Shown here: in pieces, positions 1 through 5,727 of the stretch
Numbering within the stretch: position 1 is the first letter of the stretch
Layout: each line of letters starts with the position of its first letter
NCBI GenBank assembly: GCA_910584325.1
Contig: CAJTZH010000106.1
Coordinates: forward strand, 1-7,712
Direction of reading: 5' to 3'
From: an uncultured Lachnospiraceae bacterium
GTDB lineage: Bacteria > Bacillota > Clostridia > Lachnospirales > Lachnospiraceae
DNA: 7,712 nucleotides
Notes under the pieces: generated by a model
Databases searched by the model: none
Told to the model about the DNA's origin: nothing
Seen by the model: the letters and a program-made list of their open reading frames with translations, nothing else
Program-made: the position numbers and the translations under genes

Positions 1-32
1 AACGCATGTTCTCTCTGCTGGCTTCTCGTCAT
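1..32 (-). CDS. nusB: NusB transcription antitermination factor, N-terminal fragment (runs off the window)
   Basis: Only the first ten codons lie in the window. They read MTRSQQREHA, which matches the very conserved NusB opening (MTRxxxREHAF type). An AGG-rich ribosome site (GAGGAGG, 38-44) sits 5 nt before the ATG at 32-30. NusB binds boxA RNA together with NusE/S10 and takes part in antitermination of rRNA operons. The neighbour on its 5' side is an Asp23/YqhY-family gene, as in Bacillus subtilis, where yqhY is directly followed by nusB, and this context supports the call. The short length is the only weakness; the rest of the gene lies to the left of base 1. Confidence 0.8.
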   Translation of the reverse strand, partial: MTRSQQREHA

Positions 33-49
33 AACAGCCTCCTCAAACA

Positions 50-126
50 GATAGAAAAATTGCAGGGCAATTTCCTATCAAAATGTAATTGAAAAACTGC
101 AAAGGCAATTTTCAATCAGAAAATGT
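50..126 (-). repeat. Two tandem hairpin-forming repeats in the nusB leader
   Basis: Two related units of about 37 bp stand in tandem, each built as a hairpin followed on the plus strand by AAATGTAA (81-88 and 121-128). Unit one (50-79) pairs 50-62 with 68-79: about 12 pairs, counting one G-U pair, with one bulged base and a 5-nt loop. Unit two (88-116) pairs 88-95 with 109-116 and 98-100 with 105-107, with a 4-nt loop. The arms share GAAAAAYTGC and GGCAATTT. No T-run follows the stem on the minus strand, so these are not ordinary terminators. The first hairpin ends 6 nt before the nusB ribosome site. They could be a dispersed intergenic repeat or a leader structure; which one cannot be told from this window alone. 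Confidence 0.7.
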
Positions 127-127
127 A

Positions 128-191
128 AAAGATGTCTATATCCGGACAGAAAATGAAAAGTAATCTCCCGTCAGATAAAATAGACATCTTT
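128..191 (-). repeat. 12-bp perfect inverted repeat downstream of the asp23-family gene
   Basis: Bases 128-139 (AAAGATGTCTAT) are the exact reverse complement of 180-191, with 40 nt between the arms. A further short match (TATC/GATA) can extend the stem past a bulge. It begins 13 bp after the stop codon of the Asp23-family gene. Only a short T-run (TTTT) follows on the minus strand, so it is a poor intrinsic terminator; it may be a 3' stabilising stem, a weak terminator, or part of the same repeat-rich element as 50-126. Confidence 0.6.
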
Positions 192-204
192 CATTATAAC
201 AAAC

Positions 205-594
205 TTATTTCACTTTGTCGATATTCACACCGCCGATTCTTACATTCACCGAAACCACATCCAGTCCTGTCATTGTCTCAATCGCCGATTTTACTTTTTC
301 CTGAACCTGAGACGAAATCTTCGGAATACTGTAGCCGTACTCTAAAATAATGGCAAGCACCACTTTTGCCTGATTATTTTCTATCTCTATCCGTACACCC
401 TGCGCCAGATTCTTAATTTTTAACATCGTCACGATCTCGTCTGCCGCCGTTCCCTGCAAAGAATGCACGCCCGGAACCTCTAAAGCCGCAACCGCCGCTA
501 TCGTCATGACGACATTTGCCGAAACTTTGATGTCGCCGATTCCCGTCTCGTCGCTTAACACATACCCCTCTTTATTCTTCATATCCATTGCCAT
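205..594 (-). CDS. Asp23/Gls24-family (DUF322) protein, YqhY-like
   Basis: This 129-residue protein has the Asp23 signature. An N-terminal strand region (about residues 20-30) is followed by the helix with AAVAALEVPGV (33-43), then EYGYSIPKISSQVQEKV (85-101) and a closing LDVVSVNVRIGGV (111-123). Asp23-family proteins are small, abundant and linked to envelope stress or membrane homeostasis. The B. subtilis relative YqhY lies between accC and nusB and has been tied to acetyl-CoA carboxylase control. Here it lies between spoIIIAH and nusB without accB/accC. The ATG at 594 has GGGAGG (602-607) 7 nt upstream; a second ATG two codons later is less well placed. It has no signal peptide or membrane segment, so it is probably cytoplasmic. 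Its own promoter is proposed at 630-657. The family call is secure; the YqhY orthology rests on the neighbour nusB. Confidence 0.9.
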   Translation of the reverse strand: MAMDMKNKEGYVLSDETGIGDIKVSANVVMTIAAVAALEVPGVHSLQGTAADEIVTMLKIKNLAQGVRIEIENNQAKVVLAIILEYGYSIPKISSQVQEKVKSAIETMTGLDVVSVNVRIGGVNIDKVK

Positions 595-629
595 AATGGT
601 ACCTCCCGTAAAACACTTTATAATATAGT

Positions 630-657
630 ATTATACCAAACAATGAAATTATTGCAA
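630..657 (-). promoter_or_regulatory. Extended -10 sigma-A-like promoter for the asp23-nusB unit
   Basis: On the minus strand TTGCAA (657-652) is followed after 16 nt by a perfect TATAAT (635-630), preceded by TGG, which makes an extended -10 (TGnTATAAT). The -35 half overlaps the spoIIIAH stop codon. A start near 623 would give a leader of roughly 28 nt carrying the GGGAGG ribosome site. The -10 lies in a 17-bp palindrome (619-635, arms TATAATA/TATTATA), which may be a binding site or only AT-rich coincidence. Confidence 0.6.
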
Positions 658-1242
658 ATTGTTTATTGGGGAAATGACAATTTTGTCTGCCGAACAGTCC
701 GTTTTTCTCTTAACGATATCCTCAATCTGCGCCCTCTGTACATCCGTCAGTTCCGTTGTATTTACAACCACGTCCACATTACCGTCCACTATCGTAACGA
801 TACAGTCGCCGTATCCTCTTGCTGATAAAAGAAGTTCCGCCGCCATCTCTTTTTCCGAAATCTCCGTCATCTGTATCATTTCATTGACTGCAGCCTGTTT
901 GGAAACGGCGTCAAGCGCCTCGTTATCGATAATCTGATACAACGTTTCTTTGTTCGCCGCGCGAATCTGCTCCCTGTTTATTTTTACCTCGGAAATAACC
1001 GCTGAACCGGAAACTCCCGAAGACGTCATCACCGCCGTTCCCGGCTCCATCAGGCTCAAATCGTCAGGGTCCACGTCATTACTGTAAATATCCACGATTT
1101 CGTTGTTGCTGCCTTCAATTCCCGCATTGACTTCCTTTGTTTTATCATCAATATTGCTTATGTAATTAATATACCCTGCCACCGCAATCATAATCGCAAG
1201 CAGAGTAATAATAATCTGATTCCGTTTAAACAATCGTTTCAT
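649..1242 (-). CDS. spoIIIAH: Stage III sporulation protein AH (SpoIIIAH)
   Basis: This is a 197-residue protein with a basic N-terminus (MKRLFKRNQ), one membrane helix at about residues 10-28 and a long extracytoplasmic part. Residues 30-85 look like a flexible linker. A helical stretch follows (88-125), and the C-terminal EKEMAAELLLSARGYGDC...IVDGNVDVVVNTTELTDVQRAQIEDIVKR...KIVISPI has the helix-strand-strand-helix-strand order of the YscJ/FliF-like ring-building fold. SpoIIIAH sits in the mother-cell membrane and binds SpoIIQ from the forespore, joining the two membranes of the channel. It is slightly shorter than the B. subtilis protein (about 218). The AGGAGG site (1247-1252) stands 4 nt before the ATG and overlaps the AG stop, so AG and AH should be translated together. 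It is last in the operon. Confidence 0.95.
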   Translation of the reverse strand: MKRLFKRNQIIITLLAIMIAVAGYINYISNIDDKTKEVNAGIEGSNNEIVDIYSNDVDPDDLSLMEPGTAVMTSSGVSGSAVISEVKINREQIRAANKETLYQIIDNEALDAVSKQAAVNEMIQMTEISEKEMAAELLLSARGYGDCIVTIVDGNVDVVVNTTELTDVQRAQIEDIVKRKTDCSADKIVISPINNLQ

Positions 1243-1250
1243 AATGCCTC

Positions 1251-1781
1251 CTAATTCATTGATAAAACTTTAATTTTGTTATAGTCTACTCCAGTAAGCA
1301 CCTTTACCGCCTCCGAAATGTCGCTCATTACACTTTTATCGCCTTCGTAAACCACCAGCACGCCGCAGATTTTAGGCTTTTTTTCCATAACCACATAAGG
1401 ACTTTCCCCTTGATACAGATATTCCTCTAAAATACTTTGATTTTCCTCGGTTCTGCTTCCTCCCTCTGCGTCCTGCTGTATCACCTTCTGCATCTCGGTA
1501 TCTTTGCTGCTGACCAATACCCTCTCGCCCGTGTCTTCATAGGTAATGCAAACTGAAACCCTCTGCACTCCCTGTATTTTTGCGAGTATGTTCTCTATGG
1601 AAACAGTAAGCTGCGTATCATTATTATATGCCGGTTGTTCCGGCACAGTCACGCTTACCTTTTCTTTTTCCGTTCCATTATCCATGGTTGCCGAAAGCAC
1701 CAGTAAAACTCCCGCAAAGAAAATTAATACCAGTTTTCCGATTCCAAGCTCTTTTATTTTTTCAAAATATTCTTTTACCAT
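1251..1781 (-). CDS. spoIIIAG: Stage III sporulation protein AG (SpoIIIAG)
   Basis: This 176-residue protein has one N-terminal membrane helix (about 15-32, LVLIFFAGVLLVLSATM) and an extracytoplasmic ring domain. The first helix and strand are TQLTVSIENILAKIQGVQRVSVCITYED (about 56-83). A long insertion rich in polar residues follows (84-136, including EGGSRTEENQS). The second half is KKPKICGVLVVYEGDKSVMSDISEAVKVLTGVDYNKIKVLSMN. This is the SpoIIIAG arrangement, where the insertion between ring-fold elements makes a large beta structure in the B. subtilis ring. At 176 residues it is shorter than the B. subtilis protein (about 229), mostly before the ring domain. The start has AAGGTG at short spacing, 8 bp after the AF stop. 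It should form the large multimeric ring of the SpoIIIA channel on the mother-cell side. Confidence 0.95.
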   Translation of the reverse strand: MVKEYFEKIKELGIGKLVLIFFAGVLLVLSATMDNGTEKEKVSVTVPEQPAYNNDTQLTVSIENILAKIQGVQRVSVCITYEDTGERVLVSSKDTEMQKVIQQDAEGGSRTEENQSILEEYLYQGESPYVVMEKKPKICGVLVVYEGDKSVMSDISEAVKVLTGVDYNKIKVLSMN

Positions 1782-1789
1782 ACGACACC

Positions 1790-2359
1790 TTATTTAATAA
1801 TATTTATATTATCCGTTTCCACATTATAGAATTGAGAAATTGTATTTTTTATCTCAATTTCACTAAGACTTTCCGCGCCATCCTTCTGCCCCATAACAAT
1901 TTCCTGTATTTTCAGGGATTCCTCCCTGTATTTTTTGGATACTTTCATGGTAACGGACTCAACCTGCAAAAAATTTTCACTTTCCACATCCGTATTCAGA
2001 GAAACGAAAACCTCCTCAACAGCCATCTGGTTTTGTTTTGCAATTTCACCGATATGAGTTTCAATTTGTTTTTGGTACTCGCCGGTCACGGCGCCTACCC
2101 GCATTTTATCGTACTCTCCAAAATAAATGTCCATATCCTTTAATTCGTTTTTCAGATAATATTTCTGAAGTTCGTCCGTTACGGGAATCTTTCCCGTAAA
2201 CAATTCGAAGACCGGACTGATTAATAGTAAAATCAGCACCATACCCGTAAACAGATTCAGATATTTTTTGTATTCTTCTTTCGGCGCAAGCTCTAAAATT
2301 ACAAAGGAGACCAGGCAGAACATCACGACCTTTTTTACAATCGAAAGCACCAAGTCCAT
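1790..2359 (-). CDS. spoIIIAF: Stage III sporulation protein AF (SpoIIIAF)
   Basis: This is a 189-residue protein with two N-terminal membrane helices (about 8-25, VVMFCLVSFVILELAP, and 34-53, YLNLFTGMVLILLLISPVFELF). A mainly helical soluble part follows. The C-terminal region has ring-building character (AEEVFVSLNTDVESENFLQVE-type strands, then SEIEIKNTISQFYNVETDNINIIK). The PKEEYKKYLNLFTGMVLILL motif is typical of SpoIIIAF. The ATG at 2359 comes 2 nt after the AE stop, and the ribosome site GGGGGTG overlaps the end of AE. The open frame runs far upstream without a stop, but that upstream part is an out-of-frame reading of spoIIIAE and is not used. It belongs to the SpoIIIA channel in the mother-cell membrane; its exact role is less defined than those of AG and AH. 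Confidence 0.93.
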   Translation of the reverse strand: MDLVLSIVKKVVMFCLVSFVILELAPKEEYKKYLNLFTGMVLILLLISPVFELFTGKIPVTDELQKYYLKNELKDMDIYFGEYDKMRVGAVTGEYQKQIETHIGEIAKQNQMAVEEVFVSLNTDVESENFLQVESVTMKVSKKYREESLKIQEIVMGQKDGAESLSEIEIKNTISQFYNVETDNINIIK

Positions 2360-2361
2360 TT

Positions 2362-3474
2362 TCACACCCCCGTTGCCATACAGATAATTCCGATGGTAAT
2401 CATCAGCACCACACTGCTTGTACTTATCAGATACTGCAAAATACCGATTCCGTCGGACACGGCATTCATACCGGCAGTTACATTTTTGTTTGCCACCGGT
2501 TCCGTTACTGCCGCAATCAGGCGGACCATTACATTCATCACCAGAAGCTTGATAAACGGCACGGCAATTAAAAGAACAACCGTTACAAGCCCTGCCGCGC
2601 CAATCGTATTTTTTATGAGATTTCCCGTTCCCGCTACGGTTTCCGCAATGCTCTCCACACCGTTTCCGATGCCGGGTATCAGCGCGATGGCTTTTTTCAG
2701 AAACGTATTTTTTACATTGTCCGCAAGCGGTACCGTCAGACTTTTTATAGTGGTCATCCCGACAATCAGTCCGAGCATCCCCCGGTTGACATACAGAATC
2801 GCCTTTCTTATGAGGCGGCATAAACTGCCGAACTTTTGCTCCTCCATGCCGTTGTTGACCAGCGCCAGTATGACATAGTAGTTTGTCAGCGGGAGCAAAA
2901 ACTGTATTACTATTATATGTATCATGCTGATACAAAGACCTGTCCACTGGTACATGACCATTCCGGTAAGATTTCCCCCGGTGAATGTTACCGCACAGAA
3001 AAACGTGGGAATCAGCGCATAGAGAAATTCCATTACCTTGCCGCACGCGTTCTCTGTTATCGTAAAACCACCTTCAAACGTGACAAACAACAACAGCATC
3101 ACCGTAATATAGGTAACAAACGCCCCTGTCTTCATCACCGTACCTTCTTTAAGGATATCGGTAACATTTTTAAATACGGCGCCGCACAGAATGACGCCCA
3201 ATATCAGGGATACCGTCTTTAACAGCCCTCTCGCTTCCGCAATCAATTTGGAAAACATCGCGTTGACAATTCCTTTTTCGTAATCGGAATCCGCATTGTA
3301 AATACTCGTGACAATGTCCGTATAATCAATCTCAAACTCACTCTCATCGACATACCCGTCCAAATCGTCAAGATCATAATCGTCAAGAGAGGCGGCGCTC
3401 ACGACTGTCGTATGTATTATAATTCCCCAAAAAAGAACCAGCAGCGCACATCCTATTTTTTTTACGTTTTTCAT
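2362..3474 (-). CDS. spoIIIAE: Stage III sporulation protein AE (SpoIIIAE), polytopic membrane protein
   Basis: This is a 370-residue protein. The first 28 residues form a signal peptide: a KK-containing n-region, a long hydrophobic core, and VVSAA before SLDDYDLDD. An acidic, Asp-rich segment follows, then about seven hydrophobic stretches, including TVSLILGVILCGAVF, FVTYITVMLLLFVTF, MIHIIVIQFLLPLTNYYVIL and VVLLIAVPFIKLLVMNVMVRL, ending with ISTSSVVLMITIGIICMATGV. The core motif IKSLTVPLADNVKNTFLKKA is characteristic of the family. Length is close to B. subtilis SpoIIIAE (about 399). An ATG 21 nt earlier (3495) overlaps AD, but GGGG 7 nt before the ATG at 3474 and the good signal peptide favour the later start. 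SpoIIIAE is the largest membrane component of the SpoIIIA complex and is needed for forespore development after engulfment. Confidence 0.95.
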   Translation of the reverse strand: MKNVKKIGCALLVLFWGIIIHTTVVSAASLDDYDLDDLDGYVDESEFEIDYTDIVTSIYNADSDYEKGIVNAMFSKLIAEARGLLKTVSLILGVILCGAVFKNVTDILKEGTVMKTGAFVTYITVMLLLFVTFEGGFTITENACGKVMEFLYALIPTFFCAVTFTGGNLTGMVMYQWTGLCISMIHIIVIQFLLPLTNYYVILALVNNGMEEQKFGSLCRLIRKAILYVNRGMLGLIVGMTTIKSLTVPLADNVKNTFLKKAIALIPGIGNGVESIAETVAGTGNLIKNTIGAAGLVTVVLLIAVPFIKLLVMNVMVRLIAAVTEPVANKNVTAGMNAVSDGIGILQYLISTSSVVLMITIGIICMATGV

Positions 3475-3478
3475 ATTC

Positions 3479-3865
3479 TTACCCCAGATAAACATTAATC
3501 ATTTTTATCAGTGAAAACAAAATGGACGAGCCGAGCGTCATAATCGTTATTTTACCCAGAATGACTATCTGGGAGGCTATCGCACTGTATCCGGCGTCTT
3601 TGCAGATACCCGACGACAGTTCGCAGATATAACTGATTCCAAGCATTTTTATCAGAACGCCTAAAAAATCCATATGTTCTTCAAAAAACATTCCCGTTTC
3701 CTCAATGACATCCATCAGCCCTGACAGCTTTTCCACAATATAATAAAAGATAAGAATTGTCACGAATAAACCAATTAACATTCCGTATTCGTTTTTCACC
3801 GACTTAAAATAATTGGCAAATATTACGCCGGTAATACCAATCAATGCAATTCTGACTACAATCAT
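3479..3865 (-). CDS. spoIIIAD: Stage III sporulation protein AD (SpoIIIAD)
   Basis: This 128-residue membrane protein has hydrophobic segments at about residues 3-18 (VVRIALIGITGVIFAN), 27-48 (YGMLIGLFVTILIFYYIVEKLSG), one near 65-85 and a C-terminal one (IVILGKITIMTLGSSILFSLIKM). CKDAGYSAIASQIVILGK matches the conserved SpoIIIAD/AC-type region. Length fits the family (about 133 in B. subtilis). An in-frame GTG lies two codons upstream, but the AGG (3871-3873) stands 5 nt before the ATG at 3865, which is the better start. The gene begins 6 nt after the AC stop, so translation is likely coupled. It is a small integral part of the SpoIIIA channel whose membrane role is poorly known. Confidence 0.93.
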   Translation of the reverse strand: MIVVRIALIGITGVIFANYFKSVKNEYGMLIGLFVTILIFYYIVEKLSGLMDVIEETGMFFEEHMDFLGVLIKMLGISYICELSSGICKDAGYSAIASQIVILGKITIMTLGSSILFSLIKMINVYLG

Positions 3866-3871
3866 AAACAC

Positions 3872-4066
3872 CTACAGCGAAAATAATTTTTTAATAGTTT
3901 CAAATAATTCATATATGTACGGTACAATCCAGAACAATACCAGTATCAGACCGGCAAGACTTGTGAGAAACGCATGTTCCTCCCTCCCGCTGTGTTTTAA
4001 AATCTGACTGATTACTGAAACGAGAATACCGACTGCGGCAATTCTGAAAATTAAACTAACATCCAT
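3872..4066 (-). CDS. spoIIIAC: Stage III sporulation protein AC (SpoIIIAC)
   Basis: This 64-residue protein has two membrane helices (about 3-22, VSLIFRIAAVGILVSVISQILK, and 34-53, LTSLAGLILVLFWIVPYIYELF). A short loop carrying HSGREEHAFL separates them. The loop and the following LAGLILVLFW are the strongly conserved part of SpoIIIAC. Length agrees with B. subtilis (68). The ATG at 4066 has GGAG 6 nt upstream and lies 26 bp after the AB stop, the widest gap inside the operon. It is predicted to sit in the mother-cell membrane next to AD. Confidence 0.95.
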   Translation of the reverse strand: MDVSLIFRIAAVGILVSVISQILKHSGREEHAFLTSLAGLILVLFWIVPYIYELFETIKKLFSL

Positions 4067-4092
4067 TGTTTTCTCCGTTATATCCTACATTC

Positions 4093-4608
4093 TTAAATTA
4101 CAATAATGATTACAAACAGACCGAACAATAATCCAAGCGTACGGTACAGTTTTGATTTTTCACTATATTCTGCCTCAATTGTTGTCCGGTGAACGGACAA
4201 CTCCCTGATTGTCCCCTGAAATACGAGTGACAGTCTGTCACCGTCGCGGTTGACAATTTTATCCGACAGCGTTTTAATAATTCTGATATCCTCGTTTTTT
4301 AAATCGCTGTTCTCCAGTACCGAAAGACTTTCCCTGTACGCCTGGCAGAAGCCGTATTCTCCTGTATTCTTTATTTTTTCATATAGTGCCATAAGCCACG
4401 CCTGACAGACAGAGCTTGTCTTTTTTGCGGTATTTCCGATAATTCGCGGAAGAATCTCCATCGAATACGCAGCCTCCGCACTCATTTCCTCCATTGCGTA
4501 CTCAATTTCTTTCAACAACTCAATCCGCGCTTTCATCTTAAGCGACAGCTGCAGTCCTATCATTGCCGCCGAAATTCCTATCATTAAAATTCCCATTAAT
4601 TTAACCAT
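4093..4608 (-). CDS. spoIIIAB: Stage III sporulation protein AB (SpoIIIAB)
   Basis: From the ATG at 4608 the product is 171 residues, the same length as B. subtilis SpoIIIAB. It has an N-terminal hydrophobic segment (MVKLMGILMIGISAAMIGLQL), a helical soluble middle part and a C-terminal membrane anchor (about 153-171, LGLLFGLFVIIIVI). The motif ARIELLKEIEYAMEEMSAEAAYSMEILPRII is characteristic. The fold is reported to resemble the cytoplasmic domain of GspF from type II secretion, and AB is taken to be the membrane partner of the AA ATPase. The frame stays open 24 codons further upstream, but those codons lie inside spoIIIAA and do not resemble the family. The gene overlaps spoIIIAA by 8 nt (ATGGTTAA), a sign of translational coupling. 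The nearest AGG is 12 nt upstream, with a (GT)5 run in between. Confidence 0.94.
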   Translation of the reverse strand: MVKLMGILMIGISAAMIGLQLSLKMKARIELLKEIEYAMEEMSAEAAYSMEILPRIIGNTAKKTSSVCQAWLMALYEKIKNTGEYGFCQAYRESLSVLENSDLKNEDIRIIKTLSDKIVNRDGDRLSLVFQGTIRELSVHRTTIEAEYSEKSKLYRTLGLLFGLFVIIIVI

Positions 4609-5533
4609 CGCACACACACACCTGCCTTTTTTCCTCATTGTAAACCGTGCGGATAAATGCTCCGGTCTCTGTCCGTTCACAAAGAATAAAGCGTTTAAAC
4701 AGTCCCAGCTGCAAAATTTCTTTTATCCCGCTTTTATGCTCCAGTTCGCAAAGACTGCCTGCGTGTATGGTAGCAAGAATTTTACAGCCGCACAGCGATA
4801 TGTACTGTAATGCTTTTGCGTCTTCTTCTCCTCCAATCTCATCCACGGCAATGATATCCGGTCTCATGGAACGGACCAGCATCAGCATGCCGTCCTTTTT
4901 CTGACAACAGTCCAGTATGTCCGTGCGGATTCCTACGTCATTCTGCGGTTTTCCCAGATAGCAGGACGCAATTTCCGAACGTTCATCCACTACTCCTACA
5001 TTTGCACCCTGATTGCTCAAAATCCTTATTAAATCCCGCAGCAAAGTGGTTTTCCCCATTCCCGGCGACGAAATTATCAATGTGTTCTCATAATCCGGCG
5101 TTTTCAGGTACGGAACAATTTTCTCTCCGCACCCTACAATCTGATGGCTTACACGGATATTCATGGACTGTATATTTCTGATTGTTTTAATCTTTTCGTC
5201 TTCATAGACAACTTTCCCGCAAATTCCAATACGATGCCCTCCGCTTACCGTGATAAAACCTTTTTTTAACTCGTCGTTATACGCGTACAGAGAATAATTT
5301 GTGATAAATTCCATCGTCTCCTTTAAATCGCTCTCACTCACAATATACAGTTCTTCCGCATATCTTTTTCTCAATACACCGTTATTTACAAAATATTCCC
5401 TGTTATTTTCAGTCAATATCAACGGTTTGTCCGTTCTCAGCCGTATTTCATTGAGTTTGTCCGAAGATATGCCTGCCAATTCTCTTCTGATATTCGGAGA
5501 CAGCAGGTTCAGTATGTCTTTACGCATGTACAT
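4601..5533 (-). CDS. spoIIIAA: Stage III sporulation protein AA (SpoIIIAA), secretion-type ATPase
   Basis: This 310-residue cytoplasmic ATPase is related to type II/IV secretion ATPases. Seen from the start at 5533: an N-terminal domain with LSPNIRRELAG and EIRLRTDKPL; TVSGGHRIGICG near 97-106; a Walker A motif SPGMGKTT at about 156-163; VVDERSEI near 181-188; a Walker B motif DIIAVDEIGG at about 226-235; and ATIHAG at 254-259. B. subtilis SpoIIIAA has about 307 residues. It should energise the SpoIIIA channel from the mother cell. Three in-frame starts compete: TTG 5551 (unlikely), ATG 5533 and ATG 5527. AAAGGG (5538-5543) lies 4 nt before the first ATG and 10 nt before the second, so the true start may be two codons later. 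It is the first gene of the operon and has a sigma-E-like promoter just upstream. Confidence 0.96.
   Translation of the reverse strand: MYMRKDILNLLSPNIRRELAGISSDKLNEIRLRTDKPLILTENNREYFVNNGVLRKRYAEELYIVSESDLKETMEFITNYSLYAYNDELKKGFITVSGGHRIGICGKVVYEDEKIKTIRNIQSMNIRVSHQIVGCGEKIVPYLKTPDYENTLIISSPGMGKTTLLRDLIRILSNQGANVGVVDERSEIASCYLGKPQNDVGIRTDILDCCQKKDGMLMLVRSMRPDIIAVDEIGGEEDAKALQYISLCGCKILATIHAGSLCELEHKSGIKEILQLGLFKRFILCERTETGAFIRTVYNEEKRQVCVCDG
4609..4623 (-). promoter_or_regulatory. Ribosome site and (GT)n spacer before spoIIIAB
   Basis: Reading the minus strand, AGG (4623-4621) is followed by a run of alternating GT (about 4620-4611) and then CG before the ATG of spoIIIAB. The spacing of 12 nt is longer than normal. 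The stretch also codes for the C-terminal CVCDG of SpoIIIAA, so a change in GT copy number would shift the spacing to AB and alter the tail of AA together. Confidence 0.5.
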
Positions 5534-5549
5534 CACACCCTTTAATTGC

Positions 5550-5579
5550 AATATATGTTGTCCCGGTTTAATCTATGAC
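5550..5579 (-). promoter_or_regulatory. Sigma-E-like promoter of the spoIIIA operon
   Basis: On the minus strand GTCATAGA (5579-5572) is followed after 14 nt by CATATATT (5557-5550). Known sigma-E sites in B. subtilis have a -35 near GTCATATT and a -10 near CATACAnT with about 13-15 nt between, so both boxes and the spacing fit. spoIIIA is a known sigma-E operon, which agrees. Transcription would start near 5543, giving a very short leader with the ribosome site close to the 5' end; this would favour the ATG at 5527 or a slightly earlier start point. There is no good sigma-A promoter in the gap. Confidence 0.55.
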
Positions 5580-5584
5580 CATGT

Positions 5585-5623
5585 AAAACAAAAAACGGAC
5601 AGGGAAGATTTTCTCCCTGCCCG
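5585..5623 (-). terminator. Second intrinsic terminator, directly before the spoIIIA promoter
   Basis: Minus-strand RNA would fold CGGGCAGGGA against UCCCUGUCCG (arms 5614-5623 and 5596-5605, one G-U pair) around an 8-nt loop. UUUUUUGUUUU (5595-5585) follows. It is a strong rho-independent terminator, yet only about 40 nt separate it from the preceding terminator of the lipoprotein gene, and no gene fits in between. It shields spoIIIA from upstream read-through. Confidence 0.85.
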
Positions 5624-5663
5624 CCGTACGGGGTGTGTGCCGCTTTAACGCCAATTTCCTGCC

Positions 5664-5700
5664 AAAAAACCCATGCAGTCAAAAATAAACTGCATGGGTT
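5664..5700 (-). terminator. Intrinsic terminator of the lipoprotein gene
   Basis: A perfect 12-bp inverted repeat pairs 5668-5679 with 5689-5700 around a 9-nt loop. On the minus strand the stem runs straight into TTTTTT (5669-5664). It starts 27 bp after the stop codon of the lipoprotein gene, in the right direction for it. Confidence 0.92.
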
Positions 5701-5727
5701 CTAAATCACCATATAATATGTATTCAA

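Noticed and set aside
50..126. Possible CRISPR array
   Set aside because: There are only two imperfect units with no unique spacers between identical repeats, and no cas genes nearby.
132..350. Plus-strand 72-residue frame over the asp23 3' end
   Set aside because: It overlaps the inverted repeat and the asp23 coding region in antisense and shows no recognisable protein features.
619..635. AT-only palindrome as a terminator between spoIIIAH and asp23
   Set aside because: The stem has no G-C pairs and no T-run behind it, and it coincides with a good -10 box.
1628..2878. Plus-strand open frames of 161-171 residues (1628-2143, 2393-2878)
   Set aside because: They are antisense to spoIIIAE, AF and AG, have no ribosome sites or family likeness, and look like mirror readings of the membrane-protein codons.
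2360..3046. Long upstream extension of the spoIIIAF reading frame (a 418-residue open frame in total)
   Set aside because: The extra 229 residues are low-complexity, rich in Cys, His, Arg and Gly, and lie out of frame inside spoIIIAE, which has clear family motifs there. The AF family starts at MDLVLSIVKK with its own ribosome site.
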